Shown: one piece after another, positions 1-10,882 of the stretch | How the letters are laid out: every line of letters begins with the position of its first letter | Position numbering within the stretch: the first letter of the stretch is position 1 | Origin: JALYNX01 sp963746905 | Lineage (GTDB): Bacteria > Actinomycetota > Acidimicrobiia > Spongiisociales > ZC4RG35 | DNA length: 64,000 nt | Assembly: GCA_963746905.1 (NCBI GenBank) | Contig: CAVVCY010000003.1 | Span: 1-64,000 of the forward strand | Direction: 5' to 3' | Notes under the pieces: model-generated | What the model saw: only the letters and a program-made list of their open reading frames with translations | Database searches by the model: none | What the model was told of the DNA's origin: nothing | Program-made: the position numbers and the translations under genes

Positions 1-1524
1 GGTATTGCAGTGGAAACGGTCGGCAATCAACAGGTAGATGGCAATGAACGATGATCCGAGGAGGCTGCCCACACCCCCCAAGACCAAGGTCACGCCGAGC
101 AGGAGGAACCCGTCGCTCAGATCCTGCAGGATGCGTGCTGCGGCCCAGATCGTGGTCAGGATCAGGATCAGGTGGGCAGCAGCGTGGGAGGCGCCAAGGC
201 CCCATCGCTTCACGGGATTGGACGACTTGGTGAATCCTGCGAGACCCGCCACCAGGACGATCATCATCACCAGCCCGGCAGGACCGAGCAAGCCTTCGAC
301 GAGCTCACCCCATTTCATGGTTCGAAGCTGGGTGGCGAAGCCTTCGTCTGCAAGCCGCAGCCCCAGGATCACGCTCCACCCGATGACCAGGTAGAAGAAG
401 CCGAGCAGACCCCAGAACGATCCGTTCTGAAACGGCAGCCGCAGGACACCCACTCGGAGCCGCCGTGAAGTCGCCCGCGATGGGTATGCCTTGGCCAGGT
501 GGTAGGCCGTGGGTGGGGATTTTTCGAGATCCGTGGACTCGCCGGGAGGAACTTCGAGCTGCTTGGGGAGGTGATGGGTGCCTGCCAGGTAGGCGCCGCC
601 ACCACCGGCGGTGATCAATTGCTTGTCGCCTTCCTCGGCCGTGTAACGGGCGTAGTGATGCTTATCGCCGGCGACGACGAGTCGAATCGCCGTGCCACGG
701 GGTGCGGCGATCTCGCGATGGAGCAAGTCGATATTCTCGAACGCGTCAGGCTCACCCGCGTTGGCCTCAATCCAACTGGGTGTCGCCGAACACAAGATGA
801 TCGAGTCGCCTTTGGTGAGCTGAGGTCCGATGACGCTCGAAATATGCAAGCTGCGACGTGTCGAGGTACGACTCGAACTGAATGTCGATGCCCCACAGCC
901 ACCACCGGTGCGGGAGTTGTAGTGCGAAATAGCTCCGTCGCTGGCGGGTCTGCCATCCCCCGATGGTCTCGCCCTGGCAAAAAACGCGGAGGAAAAGCGG
1001 TCAGACCGTCGTACCAATCATGGTTTCCCGGGATCGCAAACAATTCCGGCGGTTCGCCTTTGACCGCGGGAAGGGCAGATCTGTAGGGCCCGATCAGGCG
1101 ATTCCGATAGGTCCGGTAGTCGGCACTCGGATAGACCTGGTCTCCACCCATCACCAGGATGTCACCTCTCTTGGTCGAAAAGGACACGTCGTCCGGAGTG
1201 AGGAGGTCCGCCTGCGGGCGAGCGAGGGTGGAGGCGACAGTCATCGTTGCGTTGAACCCGTCGGCCACGTCGGCGACGTAGTCAATCCAAAGCTCATCCC
1301 GGTGGGAATAATCGGTAGGGCTCTCCCATCGGGACCATCCCTTCAGCCCCCCTTTTGTCCGCATAGAGACCGAACACCGAGGAAAGCGCCACGCGGATCA
1401 GAGCATTCGTGAGCTCTCTAGGCGAAAGCCATTCCACCATTGGTTGCGGGGCGAAGCCGAGGTCGCTCGGCTCGCCGGAACGTGGTCGAAGAACCGTCAT
1501 TCGACTGCCATGGGATGGACGCAA
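1..1524 (-). pseudogene. Metallophosphoesterase with C-terminal membrane domain, frameshifted, 3' end beyond the window
   Basis: A calcineurin-like phosphoesterase is read on the minus strand in several frames. The N-terminus runs from 1524 (or ATG 1500) to about 1355. The metal-binding part with GGDQVYP and GNHDWYDG is in a second frame (about 1355-960). A third frame gives WLWGIDIQF (about 955-860). A fourth segment has AGDKHHYARY and LITAGGGGAYL, then hydrophobic helices to base 1. Breaks sit near the C6 run at about 1350 and the C5 run at about 957, with another at about 850. Homopolymer positions fit either sequencing error or recent decay. The joined protein would be a phosphohydrolase with a membrane tail. 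Family is clear; whether it is a real pseudogene is not. Confidence 0.75.
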
Positions 1525-1705
1525 GCGAGTCTCATACCTCTCCTACCGCCGGCAGCCCGAAAGCCCCTTCGACGTCGAGGATTCGGCCAGTTGCCCGCCG
1601 CCAGATCGTACCCGTCGGGCAATCCGCCCTGCCAGCATCCACAGCTAATATCCGACGAAACCGGCCACGACGCAAGGACATGTCATCTCGCGGAATTCAG
1701 GGGTT

Positions 1706-4100
1706 GTGCCGCGATCATCGACGTCGAAAACGTGGCGGATCGAGACATGTGACGCGGTCGTAGTCGGATCCGGGTTCGGCGGCTCAGTCACCGCCTACCG
1801 CCTCGCCGGGGCGGGCCGGTCGACCATCGTCCTGGAGCGTGGTCAGGCGTACCCACCAGGCAGCTTCGCCCTGGTCTCCTACGAGATGAGTCGAGCCTTC
1901 TGGGAACCGAAGGACAATCTGTACGGGTTGTTCGACCTCCGTTCGTTTCGAAAGATCGAGGCCGTCGTGTCGAGCGGCCTTCGGGGGCGGCTCCTTGATC
2001 TATGCCAACGTCTTCCTTCGCAAGGACGAGCACTGGTTCGTCCAGGATTCACCGCTTCCGGGAGGCGGATACGAGCACTGGCCGATCAGTCGAGACGACC
2101 TCGAGCCGCATTACGACGCCGTCGCGAACGATGATCGACCCTCAGCCGTCGCCTTACCCGGATCTGCCCAAGAGCAAAGCCCTGAAGGACGCAGCGCAGA
2201 AGCTCGGGCTCCAGGCGTTTCATCCGCCGCTCGCGGTGACCTTCGCCCCACCCGGCGGGACCGCCGGACCAAAGCAGCCGACCCCGGAGCCTGCGTACGG
2301 AAATATCCATGGCGTGCCCCGGCTCACGTGTCGACTTTGCGGCGAGTGCGATTCGGCTGCAACGAGGGCTCCAAGAACACGATGGACCACACCTATCTGT
2401 CGGCCGCCAAACACGAGGGAGCCGACATCCGCACACTGGCCGAGGTGACCGTGATCGCACAGCTCGACGGCGGCGGCTTCGAAGTCACTTACGTCCAATA
2501 CGCCCAAGATCCCGACGACGATGGAAAGCGCCCGACGCGCCGAGCACCGCGTTCGCTGCGCGAATTTGTTCCTCGCCGTGGGAGCGCTGGGGACGAGTTC
2601 GATATTGCTTCGCAACAGAGTCAACCTTCCGGGGTTGGGTCGGGCGCTCGGGACCCGCTTCAGCGGGAACGGGGACTTGCTCACATTCGCAATGGGCGCC
2701 CGTGCCGATGGCCCAACGGGGCCATCGCGGCTGATCGATGGCAGCTACGGGCCCGTGATAACCACGGCCATCCGTGTCGCAGACGGAGCAGATGGTGGAA
2801 ACGGAAGGGGCTACTACGTACAGGAAGCCGGATTCCCCGAGTTCGCCAATTGGATCATCGAGACAACACAGGTCACGGCATCGGTGGAGCGCGGATCCAA
2901 AACGATCTGGGAGCTGCTCAAGCACCGATTGGGGTCGCGGGACCAGTCGACCATCTCGGCCGAGGTCTCGCGCCTGATCGGCGAGGGGAGGCTGGGAACA
3001 GCGCCTTGCCATTGCTGGGCATGGGTCGCGACGTGCCAGACGGGCGAATCACGCTTCGGGACGGTGAACTGGACATCGACTGGACGTCGTCAACCTCTAT
3101 GTCATTCTTCTCGTCGATGAGGGCCACGATGCGGTCCATCTCCGACGCCCTCAACGAGCCGCCCCTGACCACGACAGCCCCCTGTGGTGGACCAAGCGGG
3201 TGTCCGTCACGGTCCACCCTCGGCGGAGCACGAATGGGCCGCAACGTCCAGGAGGGCGTCACCGACTCCCATGGCGAGTCATTCGGTCACCCTGGGCTTT
3301 TCGTAGTCGACGGCTCTGTCATGCCCGGTCCGGTGGGTGCCAACCCGGCCTTCACCATCGCAGCCGTGGCCAATCGGACCGCCGACTACGTCCTGTCTCG
3401 CCCCAAGGCGAAGGTCCCTACCGCCGGCCGCAAACCGGCAGCCACACCTTCTCAACCGATGGATGAAAGCCCACCAAGTGCGCAGAGTGTTCGGTTCACC
3501 GAGCAGATGAAGGGCTACCTGGCACTCAACGAGTCGGATCCGGTCATCGGCTGGGAGCGCGCCCGTCAACTTGGTCATCGATTCATGTTCGAGCTGACCA
3601 TCGAAGTTCCCGACGTGGAGGGGTTCGTCGAAGCTGGCGAGCACCCGGGCACCGCCGATGGCTTCGTGCGTTGCGAGCTGTTGGGCGGGCGACTCCCGGT
3701 CGAACGCGGCCGGTTCAACCTCTTCGTCACCACGAAAGAAGCCGACACCCGGGAGATGAGATATCGGCTCTGGGTTCGCGACATCTCCGGTTCCCCGGTC
3801 ACCATGTACGGGTACAAGAGCGTTCGCGATGACACCGGGCTGGACCTCGGCGGGACACCTCGACGCTCTATATCACACTCCTCAAAGGCCACATCCCGCC
3901 GGGCATGGATGGCGAGGTGATCGGTGCGGGTGTCCTGCGAATTTTGATCGTGGACTTCCTCAAGCAACTCACCACCTTCCGAGCCTCGGGCCGGGCAAGG
4001 CCGGATCATTCGCCAACGGGGTGAGTTCTTCGCTAGATCGCTCCGTGACATTCGACTTCGCACCCGCTCGGCCGCCCGACCCGCCAAGGAGCGGGGATGA
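1706..4100 (+). pseudogene. GMC-family FAD oxidoreductase, multiply frameshifted
   Basis: The N-terminal Rossmann motif VVVGSGFGGSVTAYRL follows a GTG at 1706. The continuation SLIYANVFLRKDEHWF is in another frame from about 1990, the PYPDLPKSKALKDAAQKLG stretch in a third, then CRLCGECD, NLFLAVGALGTSS and the C-terminal HPGLFVVDGSVMPGPVGANP motif typical of GMC/cholesterol-oxidase-like enzymes. At least six frame changes are needed. A trailing domain with TLYITLLKGHIPPGMDG leads to a TGA at 4098 that overlaps the next ATG (ATGA). The family oxidises alcohols or sterols with FAD; the substrate cannot be told. Frame changes without large losses suggest recent inactivation or poor sequence. Confidence 0.75.
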
Positions 4101-5159
4101 CTGAAGCCTCGAGAGTTGTGAATGGAACGGAAGCAGGCCCGGCCAAAACAACGAGGTCCATTTCTTCCGTGCCGACGACGGCCTCGGACTGACCATGATC
4201 CGGGTCCGCGGCACCGCATCGAAGAGCAAGGGCCCCATCCTCCTCGTCCACGGTGCCGGAGTTCGAGCGGAGTTGTTCAGGCCACCAACGGACCGGACGC
4301 TGGTGGATGTCCTGGTGGATGAGGGATGGGACGTATGGCTCCTCAATTGGCGGGCGTCTATCGACATCGGCCCTGTGCCCTGGACGCTGGACGACGCCGC
4401 TGCATTTGATCATCCAGCGGCGGTGAGATATGTGCTGGCCGAGACCGGCACCGACACGTTGAAAGCGATCGTGCATTGTCAGGGGTCGACCTCCTTCTGC
4501 ATGAGTGCCGCCGCCGGGCTCCTCCCCCAGGTGGATGTCATCGTGAGCAATGCGGTGTCGCTCCACCCGGTGATCCCAGCGTTTTCACGGTTCAAGATCC
4601 AGCTGCTGCGACCGACGATGCAACGGCTTACGCCGTACCTAAACCCAGCGTGGGGAGACGGCCCCAATACATGGTTCTCAAGGCTGGCGCGGACAATCGT
4701 CATGGCGACCCACTGGGAATGCCGCAATCCCGTCTGCAGGATGGTGAGTTTCACCGATGGGTCGGGACGACCGGCCTTGTGGCGACACGAGAACCTCAAC
4801 CAGGCCACCCACGAGTGGATACGGGGCGAGTTCGCCGAGGTGCCGATGAGCTTCTTCGCCCAGATGTCCGCATGCGTCGAGGCCGGCCAACTGGTCTCTG
4901 TGTCGAGTCGGCCCCGGGCTTCTCGCTCGCTACGCCGATTCGGCTCCCCGGACCGATGCCCGATTCGCTCTCTTTGCCGGGGCCCGTAATCGCTGCTTTC
5001 TCGGTGAGCCAGGAGCGAACCTTTGATTTCCTCCAGCGTCACCGGCCTGGCGTCGACTCGTTGCACGTATTGCCGAGCTACGGCCACCTCGACCCGTTCT
5101 TGGGAAAGAAGGCTGCGGACAACGTGTTCCCGCTGATGCTCGCCGAACTCGAGCGCTGA
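4097..5159 (+). pseudogene. Alpha/beta-fold hydrolase with Cys-type nucleophile elbow, frameshifted
   Basis: The ATG at 4097 overlaps the GMC gene's stop codon, so the two were one operon. The first 16 codons are in one frame; the reading frame changes near the A4 run at about 4146 and continues with LLVHGAG (oxyanion strand) and VHCQGS, where a Cys replaces the usual nucleophile Ser as in PhaC-type polymer synthases. It changes again near 4900 and 4990, ending SYGHLDPFLGKKA, which supplies the catalytic His. A hydrolase or acyltransferase acting with the upstream oxidoreductase on a lipid or sterol is plausible but inferred. At least three frameshifts. Confidence 0.7.
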
Positions 5160-5232
5160 TCGAACGTCGACGCCACTCTCCAGCGAAGGTCCGAACGACG
5201 AAAACCCGTGCGATGCCTGGGTCTTTCGTTCG

Positions 5233-5285
<53 letters not shown>

Positions 5286-5563
5286 GTCTGATCGTGGCGA
5301 GATCTCACAAAGGCCACAGGCCCAGAAGCGCCAAGCCAAACGAGCCCGATCACCACGACGAAGTCCTTCCCGGCCGTCGATAGCACTCAGAGTCAACGCC
5401 CACTCATGGAACTGCAAGCCGACTCGCAACTGCGCCCGGATCGCTGTATCCCGGGTAACCCTGTATCCAGTTGAGATCCCTTATCGGCGCGACCATTTCT
5501 TCGATCTCTGCCAACAAATCCTCGTCGAGTAGGCAGCATCGCAGAGGGCCGTGGGCTGCCCCT

Positions 5564-6328
5564 TCATCGAGCCATCCACCCGCCGTCGACAGTGAGCACC
5601 GTGCCGTGGATGTAGTCCGCAGAGCCAGAGGCGAGGAACACGGCGGCTCCTGCCACGTCTTCGGCAGTGCCCCAGCGACCAGCCGGAATCCTCTCCATGA
5701 TCGCCCGGGATCGGACAGGGTCGTTACGAAGGGCTTCAGTGTTGTCCGTATCCATGTAGCCGGGGGCGATGGCGTTGACGTTCACGCCGTGCCGGGCCCA
5801 TTCGTTGGCCAGCGCTCGGGTCAACCCGGCAATCGCACTCTTCGAAGCCGTGTAGCCCGGCACCGTGATTCCCCCCTGGAAGCTGAGCAGGGAGGCGGTG
5901 AAGATGATCTTTCCAGACTGTCGCTCGACCATGAGTCTTCCGAGCTCTCGGGCGAGGATGAAAGGAGAGCTCAGGTTGACCTCGAGAACCTGATCCCAGT
6001 CCTCGTCGCTGTGTTCGGCGGCAGGTCTTCGGAGGATCATGCCTGCGTTGTTGACCAGGATGTCGACACGGTGCTGCTCGTCTGCGAGCCATGCCAGGAG
6101 CTCGTACACCGCCCGACGATCTGAGAGGTCACACGCACGCCCGATGAAGTTTCTTCCCGCCTCATCCACGAGCCGGCCGATGTCGGAGCCTGCCTCCTCC
6201 TGTGCGGCGGAGACGCCAATCACATCCGCGCCGGCGTTGGCGAGCCCGGCGGCGATCGCCTTGCCAAGCCCTCGTCTTGCTCCGGTCACGAGTGCCGTCT
6301 TGCCGTTCAGGTCGATGACGTGGGTCAT
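5564..6328 (-). CDS. SDR-family dehydrogenase, KduD-like (2-keto-3-deoxy sugar acid dehydrogenase)
   Basis: A classical short-chain dehydrogenase of 254 residues. The cofactor motif TGARRGLG is at 15-22, NNAG at 93-96 and the catalytic triad Ser146-Tyr159-Lys163. The closest family pattern is 2-deoxy-D-gluconate 3-dehydrogenase (KduD) and the related 2-keto-3-deoxy-L-fuconate dehydrogenases. With L-fuconate dehydratase in the same cluster, oxidation of 2-keto-3-deoxy-L-fuconate is a reasonable job, but this is inferred. It is the last gene of a minus-strand set behind the Zn-dehydrogenase and the broken IclR gene, 13 bases after the latter's stop. It is intact, unlike its neighbours on both sides. 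Confidence 0.85.
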   Translation of the reverse strand: MTHVIDLNGKTALVTGARRGLGKAIAAGLANAGADVIGVSAAQEEAGSDIGRLVDEAGRNFIGRACDLSDRRAVYELLAWLADEQHRVDILVNNAGMILRRPAAEHSDEDWDQVLEVNLSSPFILARELGRLMVERQSGKIIFTASLLSFQGGITVPGYTASKSAIAGLTRALANEWARHGVNVNAIAPGYMDTDNTEALRNDPVRSRAIMERIPAGRWGTAEDVAGAAVFLASGSADYIHGTVLTVDGGWMAR

Positions 6329-6341
6329 GGGTGTCTCTCCA

Positions 6342-7098
6342 CTACTTGGCTAAATAGGAGGCGACGGCCGTCAGGTCGGCCACCAGACGCTCATGGAGCT
6401 CAGATGTCAGGCGCTCCTTGAACAGCGTCGTGCTGACCGCGGAATCTCGGGACGCGCGACGCGTCTCTATCGGCGACGGCCAGGCAAACGACGTTCGGTG
6501 CGGCTTCCTCGTCGTCGATGGCGTGACCCCGCCGCCGAATCGCAGATAGGTCCTCGGACAAGGACGCCAGATCGCCGATGAGACCGTTCGGTCAGACGGG
6601 GGAGGGGATCACTCAGGGTGGGCAGCCAGCTCCGTGGGCTCGAGTTGGGCAAGCATGGCCTTTCCGACCGCCGTGGACAAGGCTGGAAGCCGCTTGCCGA
6701 TGGTGGACGTGAGGGCGATTGGCTGGATTCCGTCGTGGCGGGTGAGGAACAAGACATCACTTTCGAGCAGAGTTCCCAACTGAGCGGTCTCGGCAGCCAG
6801 GGCGTCCCTCTCCGGGACGAAGTCGCGGAACCGTTGGACCTTGTCGTCGCTGTGCAAGAACGCAGAAGCGAGCTCCACGGTGGCGGGGCCGATCGAGTAT
6901 CTGGAACCTGTGCGCCGGCACGAGATTGGTGTCGACCAGGGCGGCGAGGATATTGGTCACCGACGATGGAGGGATTCCCGTGTCGCGTGCGATTTCAGAT
7001 ATTCGAAGATGGCCGTCTGCACGCGTCGAGATCACATCGAGGATGACCGCTGCGCGAAGAACAGCAGGTGCAGGCGTGCCGGGACCTGGCAACGTCAT
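6342..7098 (-). pseudogene. IclR-family transcriptional regulator, frameshifted
   Basis: The ATG at 7098 overlaps the stop of the Zn-dehydrogenase (ATGA). The first 65 codons form the winged HTH (ISEIARDTGIPPSSVTNILAAL). The frame changes near 6890 to give the effector domain (VELASAFLHSDDK, STIGKRLPALSTAVGKAML). A second change near 6605 gives GLIGDLASLSEDLSAIRRRG and AIDDEE, and a third near 6470 gives the family's C-terminal helix LTSELHERLVADLTAVASYL and the stop at 6342-6344. Nearly all of an IclR protein (about 250 residues) is present. IclR proteins usually control neighbouring sugar-acid genes. As read, it cannot make a full protein. Confidence 0.75.
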
Positions 7099-8117
7099 CG
7101 TGAATCGATCATGACTTTTACGACATCTCCACCCGAGGCGGCTCGCTCGAAGGCGCGGTCGGTCTGTGACAGCGGAATGATCTCGGTGATCAGCGACTCG
7201 GCAGGAATGACCCCATCGGCGAGGAGTGCAACAGCCTTCTCGAAGTCTTCCCGCTCGTAGACCCGAGCACCACTGATGTCGAGCTCCTTCCAGAACGCCG
7301 CCATCAGATCGACCGGAGTGGGCTCGGTGTGAATTGCGACCACCACGCCGTGCCCGCGCACAGCAAGCACGTCTGTGAGCGCCCGGACCCCAGCCGCTGA
7401 CCCGGAGACCTCGAAGGCGACATCTGCACCCTTTCCGTTCGACCACTCAGTCACTGCGGCAGCCAAGTCGTCGGTGGTGGGGTCGATGGTGCGAAGTCCC
7501 AATTCGGCAGCGAGGTCACGTCGAAAGGACGAGACCTCGGACACGAGGACATCAGCGCCGGCGTGAGTTGCCACCAGCCCTATCAAGATCCCGATCGGCC
7601 CTCCGCCGATCACGACCACCTGTTGCGAGGGGCTCACCCCGCCGCGCCCAACGTCGTGAACGGCCACTGCCGTCGGCTCGGCCAGGGCGGCGTGCTCGAG
7701 CGACAGATGCTCGGGGACTCGGACGAGCACGCCAGCAGGGACTGTCCAACGTTGCTGGAGCGAGCCCGGAGAGTCGATGCCCAGGAAGACGAGATTGTGG
7801 CACACGTGACTATGGCCACCTCTGCATGCCGGACAGTCGCCGCACCACGCAAGCGGCATCACGGTCACCTTGTCGCCTGGCTGCCAGCCACTCACATCCG
7901 GTCCGATCTCCTCGACGATGCCAGACATCTCGTGACCGATCGGCCACGGAGAAGTTATTCGATGGTCCATGGTTCCGTGGGCGATCTTGAGGTCCGTGCC
8001 GCATATCCCCGTGAACGCCACGGCGATCCTGACCTGCCCCGGGCCGGGCTCGGTTGTCTCATAGAGACGGGGCCTGAAGACTCCGTCTCCGTGATAGTCG
8101 ATCGCCAAATGTGACAT
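7095..8117 (-). CDS. Zinc-dependent alcohol/sugar dehydrogenase (MDR superfamily)
   Basis: About 340 residues from ATG 8117; an in-frame ATG at 8147 is an alternative. The catalytic zinc site is given by GICGTDLK and IGHEMSGIVEEIG (GHE). Structural zinc cysteines are in WCGDCPACRGGHSHVC. The NAD-binding motif is VVVIGGGPIGILIG. It resembles L-threonine, L-idonate or sorbitol dehydrogenases. In this cluster it likely oxidises a free sugar or sugar acid (a fucose-dehydrogenase-like step is possible, inferred). It is the first gene of the minus-strand set with IclR and the SDR, and diverges from the aldolase gene across about 80 bases. Confidence 0.85.
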   Translation of the reverse strand: MSHLAIDYHGDGVFRPRLYETTEPGPGQVRIAVAFTGICGTDLKIAHGTMDHRITSPWPIGHEMSGIVEEIGPDVSGWQPGDKVTVMPLAWCGDCPACRGGHSHVCHNLVFLGIDSPGSLQQRWTVPAGVLVRVPEHLSLEHAALAEPTAVAVHDVGRGGVSPSQQVVVIGGGPIGILIGLVATHAGADVLVSEVSSFRRDLAAELGLRTIDPTTDDLAAAVTEWSNGKGADVAFEVSGSAAGVRALTDVLAVRGHGVVVAIHTEPTPVDLMAAFWKELDISGARVYEREDFEKAVALLADGVIPAESLITEIIPLSQTDRAFERAASGGDVVKVMIDSR

Positions 8118-8149
8118 CGCATCCACCACAGCAGGCTGCAAGAACATCA

Positions 8150-8157
8150 GTATACTG
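8150..8157. promoter_or_regulatory. Palindromic AGTATACT in the divergent promoter gap
   Basis: The gap between the Zn-dehydrogenase (start 8117) and the aldolase (start 8196) contains AGTATACT, which reads as a TATACT -10 element on both strands. No convincing -35 box could be placed on either side, so a shared back-to-back promoter is only a suggestion. The aldolase has a GAGAGG ribosome-binding site about eight bases before its GTG start. Confidence 0.3.
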
Positions 8158-8195
8158 CCGACCATGGTGACGGTGTCGCGGCGAGAGGGTTGTAG

Positions 8196-8867
8196 GTGGC
8201 CAGTCACAGCAAGCTCGAAGTACTGAACACCATCACACAAGAGGGTGTGGTCCCGGTGTTCTACGACCCCGATGTCGTCGTCACAACAGATGTGGCAACC
8301 ACGCTGGTGGCGGGTGGCATCAGCACACTCGAGTTCACCAACCGCGGTGATGGCGCGCTCGGTGTGCTTGCGGAGCTGATCCGTCACGCGCGACATGACC
8401 TCCCAGAGCTCATCGTCGGGGCCGGATCGATCGTCGACGGTGCAACCGCGGCGCACGTGATCGATCTCGGTGCCAACTTTGTCTTCGGACCCAGCTTCGC
8501 CCCTGAGGTCGCTGACGTGTGCCATTTACGAAACGTCCCGTACGTGCCCGGGTGCGCAACGATGACGGAGATCCTCGCCGCCTATCGCGCCGGATGCGAT
8601 TTTGTCAAGCTCTTCCCGGCCGGCTCGATCGGGGGCCCCAAGTTTCTCGAGGCGGCGCGCGCCCCCTGCCCCTGGGTACAGGCGATCCCCACGGGTGGTG
8701 TCGAGCCGACGGCGGAATCGCTACGCCCCTGGTATCGAGCTGGTGCTCCTGCGGTTGGGATGGGATCGAATTTGCTACCCAAGCGGCTGGTGGAAGAGAG
8801 GGACTTCGACGGTCTCCGAGTGCTGGTTGATGCCACTGTCGCCGCCATCACCGAGGCGAGGGCCTGA
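8196..8867 (+). CDS. KDPG/KHG-family aldolase
   Basis: A class I aldolase of 223 residues that cleaves 2-keto-3-deoxy-6-phospho sugar acids to pyruvate plus an aldehyde phosphate. The general-base Glu46 is in STLEFTNRGD, the Schiff-base Lys138 in FVKLFPAG, and the phosphate-binding part in IPTGGVEPT. GTG start with a good GAGAGG site. The sugar kinase follows 4 bases after the stop, so kinase and aldolase form a KDG phosphorylation and cleavage pair. The substrate stereochemistry (gluconate or galactonate series) cannot be read from sequence. Confidence 0.88.
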   Translation: MASHSKLEVLNTITQEGVVPVFYDPDVVVTTDVATTLVAGGISTLEFTNRGDGALGVLAELIRHARHDLPELIVGAGSIVDGATAAHVIDLGANFVFGPSFAPEVADVCHLRNVPYVPGCATMTEILAAYRAGCDFVKLFPAGSIGGPKFLEAARAPCPWVQAIPTGGVEPTAESLRPWYRAGAPAVGMGSNLLPKRLVEERDFDGLRVLVDATVAAITEARA

Positions 8868-8871
8868 AGTC

Positions 8872-9969
8872 GTGGCGCTGACGATCAAGCCGGCCGAGAC
8901 ATGCCGCTGGGACTGTCTCGCCCTCGGTGAGGTGATGCTTCGCTTCGATCCCGAGTGGGGTCGGATCAGGACCACCCGGCATTTCAGAGTGAGTGAGGGT
9001 GGTGGCGAGTACAACGTCGCCCGAGCGCTCAGAAAGGTCTTTGGGCTACGGACTGCCGTCGTCACCGCGCTCGTCGACAACGAAATCGGTCATCTGGTCG
9101 AGGATTTGATGATGACCGGTGGAGTCGACCTTCGCCACGTGAAGTGGGTTCCTCACGATGGCATCGGGCTCGATTCACGGATCGGCCTCAACTTCACCGA
9201 GAAGGGATTTGGCATCCGTGCCGCCCTCGGGGTATCCGACCGGGCAAACACCGCTGTCTCACAGCTGAAGCCCGGTGATATCGACTGGAGCCGGATCTTC
9301 GGCGAAGATGGGGTGCGGTGGTTTCACACCGGTGGCATATTCGCCGCCCTGTCCGAGACTACGGCCGATGTAGCTCTCGAAGCGATGCAAGCCGCACGAG
9401 ACGCCGGAACAATCGTCTCTTTCGACCTCAACTACAGGCCGTCGCTTTGGAAGCCCCGGGGCGGGAAGACCCGTGCCATTGAGGTCAACCGGGCCCTCGC
9501 CCGATACGTAGATGTGATGATCGGGAACGAGGAGGACTTCACTGCGGCGCTCGGTTTCGAGGTTCCCGACCTCGACCACGAGATCACAAGCCTCGACCCG
9601 TCCGCTTTCAAGGCGATGATCGGAACCGTCCTCGATGTCTTCCCAGGGCTCGAGGTGGTCGCCACGACCCTCCGGAACGCGAAGACCGCCGGGTTCAACG
9701 ATTGGGGCGCCATCATTCATTCCGACGGGACATTTCACGAGTCCCGTCTCCGCCCGGACCTCGAGATATTCGACAGGGTGGGAGGCGGGGACGGTTTCGC
9801 CAGCGGCATGATCTGGGCCCTTCTCGAAGGAAGGTCGCCAGCCGAGGCTGTGGAGGTGGGTGCCGCCCACGGAGCGTTGACCATGACGACACCGGGGGAC
9901 ACCTCGATGATGACCAGCTCGGAGGTCGTCGCCGCGGTCGACGCCCGCGGGGCACGGGTGGTGCGTTAA
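8872..9969 (+). CDS. kdgK: PfkB-family 2-dehydro-3-deoxygluconokinase
   Basis: A ribokinase-fold sugar kinase of 365 residues from a GTG start at 8872, 4 bases after the aldolase stop. Substrate-end motifs are LALGEVMLRFDP and EGGGEYNVARAL. The body contains VSFDLNYRPSLW. The PfkB signature with the catalytic Asp is FDRVGGGDGFASG. The family phosphorylates 2-keto-3-deoxygluconate, feeding the upstream aldolase. It ends 56 bases from the convergent end of the lactonase gene. Family assignment is firm; the exact sugar is inferred from the pairing. Confidence 0.85.
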   Translation: MALTIKPAETCRWDCLALGEVMLRFDPEWGRIRTTRHFRVSEGGGEYNVARALRKVFGLRTAVVTALVDNEIGHLVEDLMMTGGVDLRHVKWVPHDGIGLDSRIGLNFTEKGFGIRAALGVSDRANTAVSQLKPGDIDWSRIFGEDGVRWFHTGGIFAALSETTADVALEAMQAARDAGTIVSFDLNYRPSLWKPRGGKTRAIEVNRALARYVDVMIGNEEDFTAALGFEVPDLDHEITSLDPSAFKAMIGTVLDVFPGLEVVATTLRNAKTAGFNDWGAIIHSDGTFHESRLRPDLEIFDRVGGGDGFASGMIWALLEGRSPAEAVEVGAAHGALTMTTPGDTSMMTSSEVVAAVDARGARVVR

Positions 9970-10025
9970 GCCCACCTCGGCTCGGAGCAAGATGTCGCAG
10001 CTGGCGGAGGATTGTGTGCCACGCC

Positions 10026-10877
10026 CTAGAGCTCGAGACCATAGGTCGAGGCGGCGCATCCTCCCAGCACAGACTCGAACTGCTCCCCCACCATGTCCGA
10101 AAAGATCTCGACTGCGGTCTCGTACACCTCGGAGTAGGTCGCGGCGAGGGTGCAGACCGGCCAATCCGATCCCCACATCAGTCGAGAAGGGCCGAACACT
10201 TCCACCGCATGGGCGATGTACGGCGCCAAGTCCGCGGCACTCCACGATCGCCAGTCGGCTTCGGTGACCAGGCCAGACACCTTGCAGGTGACATTGGGGA
10301 GAACGGCGATCTCGCCCACAGCCGACGCCCACGGCTCGGTCTGCCGGGTCGCAATCGGAGGCTTGGCAACATGGTCGAGGACGAAGCGAAGCCCGGGGAG
10401 TCGGCGTGCAGCTTCGGTGGCCGCCGGCAGCTCCCGGGTCCTCACCAGAAGGTCGAAGACCAGACCTGCGTCTGCGACTGCGGAGAGCCCTCGCAGGACA
10501 TTGCCTCGCAGCAGCCACTCAGAGTCAGGCTCATCGTGGACTAGATGCCGGATCCCAACCAACCAGTTCCCGTGTTCCCTCTCGCGGATACCAGCGATGA
10601 TCTCCGCCACGTCAGGCCCCGTGACGTCTACCCATCCAACCACCCCTGCGACCCACGGCGTGGCTGCTGCCAGTTCGAGCAGCGAATGCGTCTCGTCGAG
10701 CTCCTGACGCGCCTGCACAACGATCGTGGCCTTTACCCCGGCGGCCTCGAGGAGCGGGATGAGATCGGATGGCCCGAATGCATTTCGGAGAGGCTCATAT
10801 GAGCCGGTCATCCATGGATAGTCCGCGGTCTCGGGGTTCCAGAAGTGGTGATGGGCGTCTATGACGGCAGCGGGCAT
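10026..10877 (-). CDS. Amidohydrolase, L-fuconolactonase-like
   Basis: A COG3618-type metal-dependent hydrolase of about 283 residues. It opens with VIDAHHHFWNP (the HxH metal site), has LDHVAKPP mid-protein and MWGSDWPVC, with the catalytic Asp, near the end. ATG 10877 is preferred over an upstream start at 10913 because it sits 5 bases after the stop of the L-fuconate dehydratase gene. The family hydrolyses sugar lactones such as L-fucono-1,5-lactone and L-rhamnono-lactone. With the dehydratase it gives lactone to L-fuconate to 2-keto-3-deoxy-L-fuconate. It is the last gene of the importer operon. Confidence 0.85.
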   Translation of the reverse strand: MPAAVIDAHHHFWNPETADYPWMTGSYEPLRNAFGPSDLIPLLEAAGVKATIVVQARQELDETHSLLELAAATPWVAGVVGWVDVTGPDVAEIIAGIREREHGNWLVGIRHLVHDEPDSEWLLRGNVLRGLSAVADAGLVFDLLVRTRELPAATEAARRLPGLRFVLDHVAKPPIATRQTEPWASAVGEIAVLPNVTCKVSGLVTEADWRSWSAADLAPYIAHAVEVFGPSRLMWGSDWPVCTLAATYSEVYETAVEIFSDMVGEQFESVLGGCAASTYGLEL

Positions 10878-10882
10878 GGTCC

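Noticed and set aside
8602..8871. Upstream extension of the KDG kinase frame
   Set aside because: It overlaps the aldolase gene in another frame and has no kinase motif; GTG 8872 directly after the aldolase stop is the sensible start.
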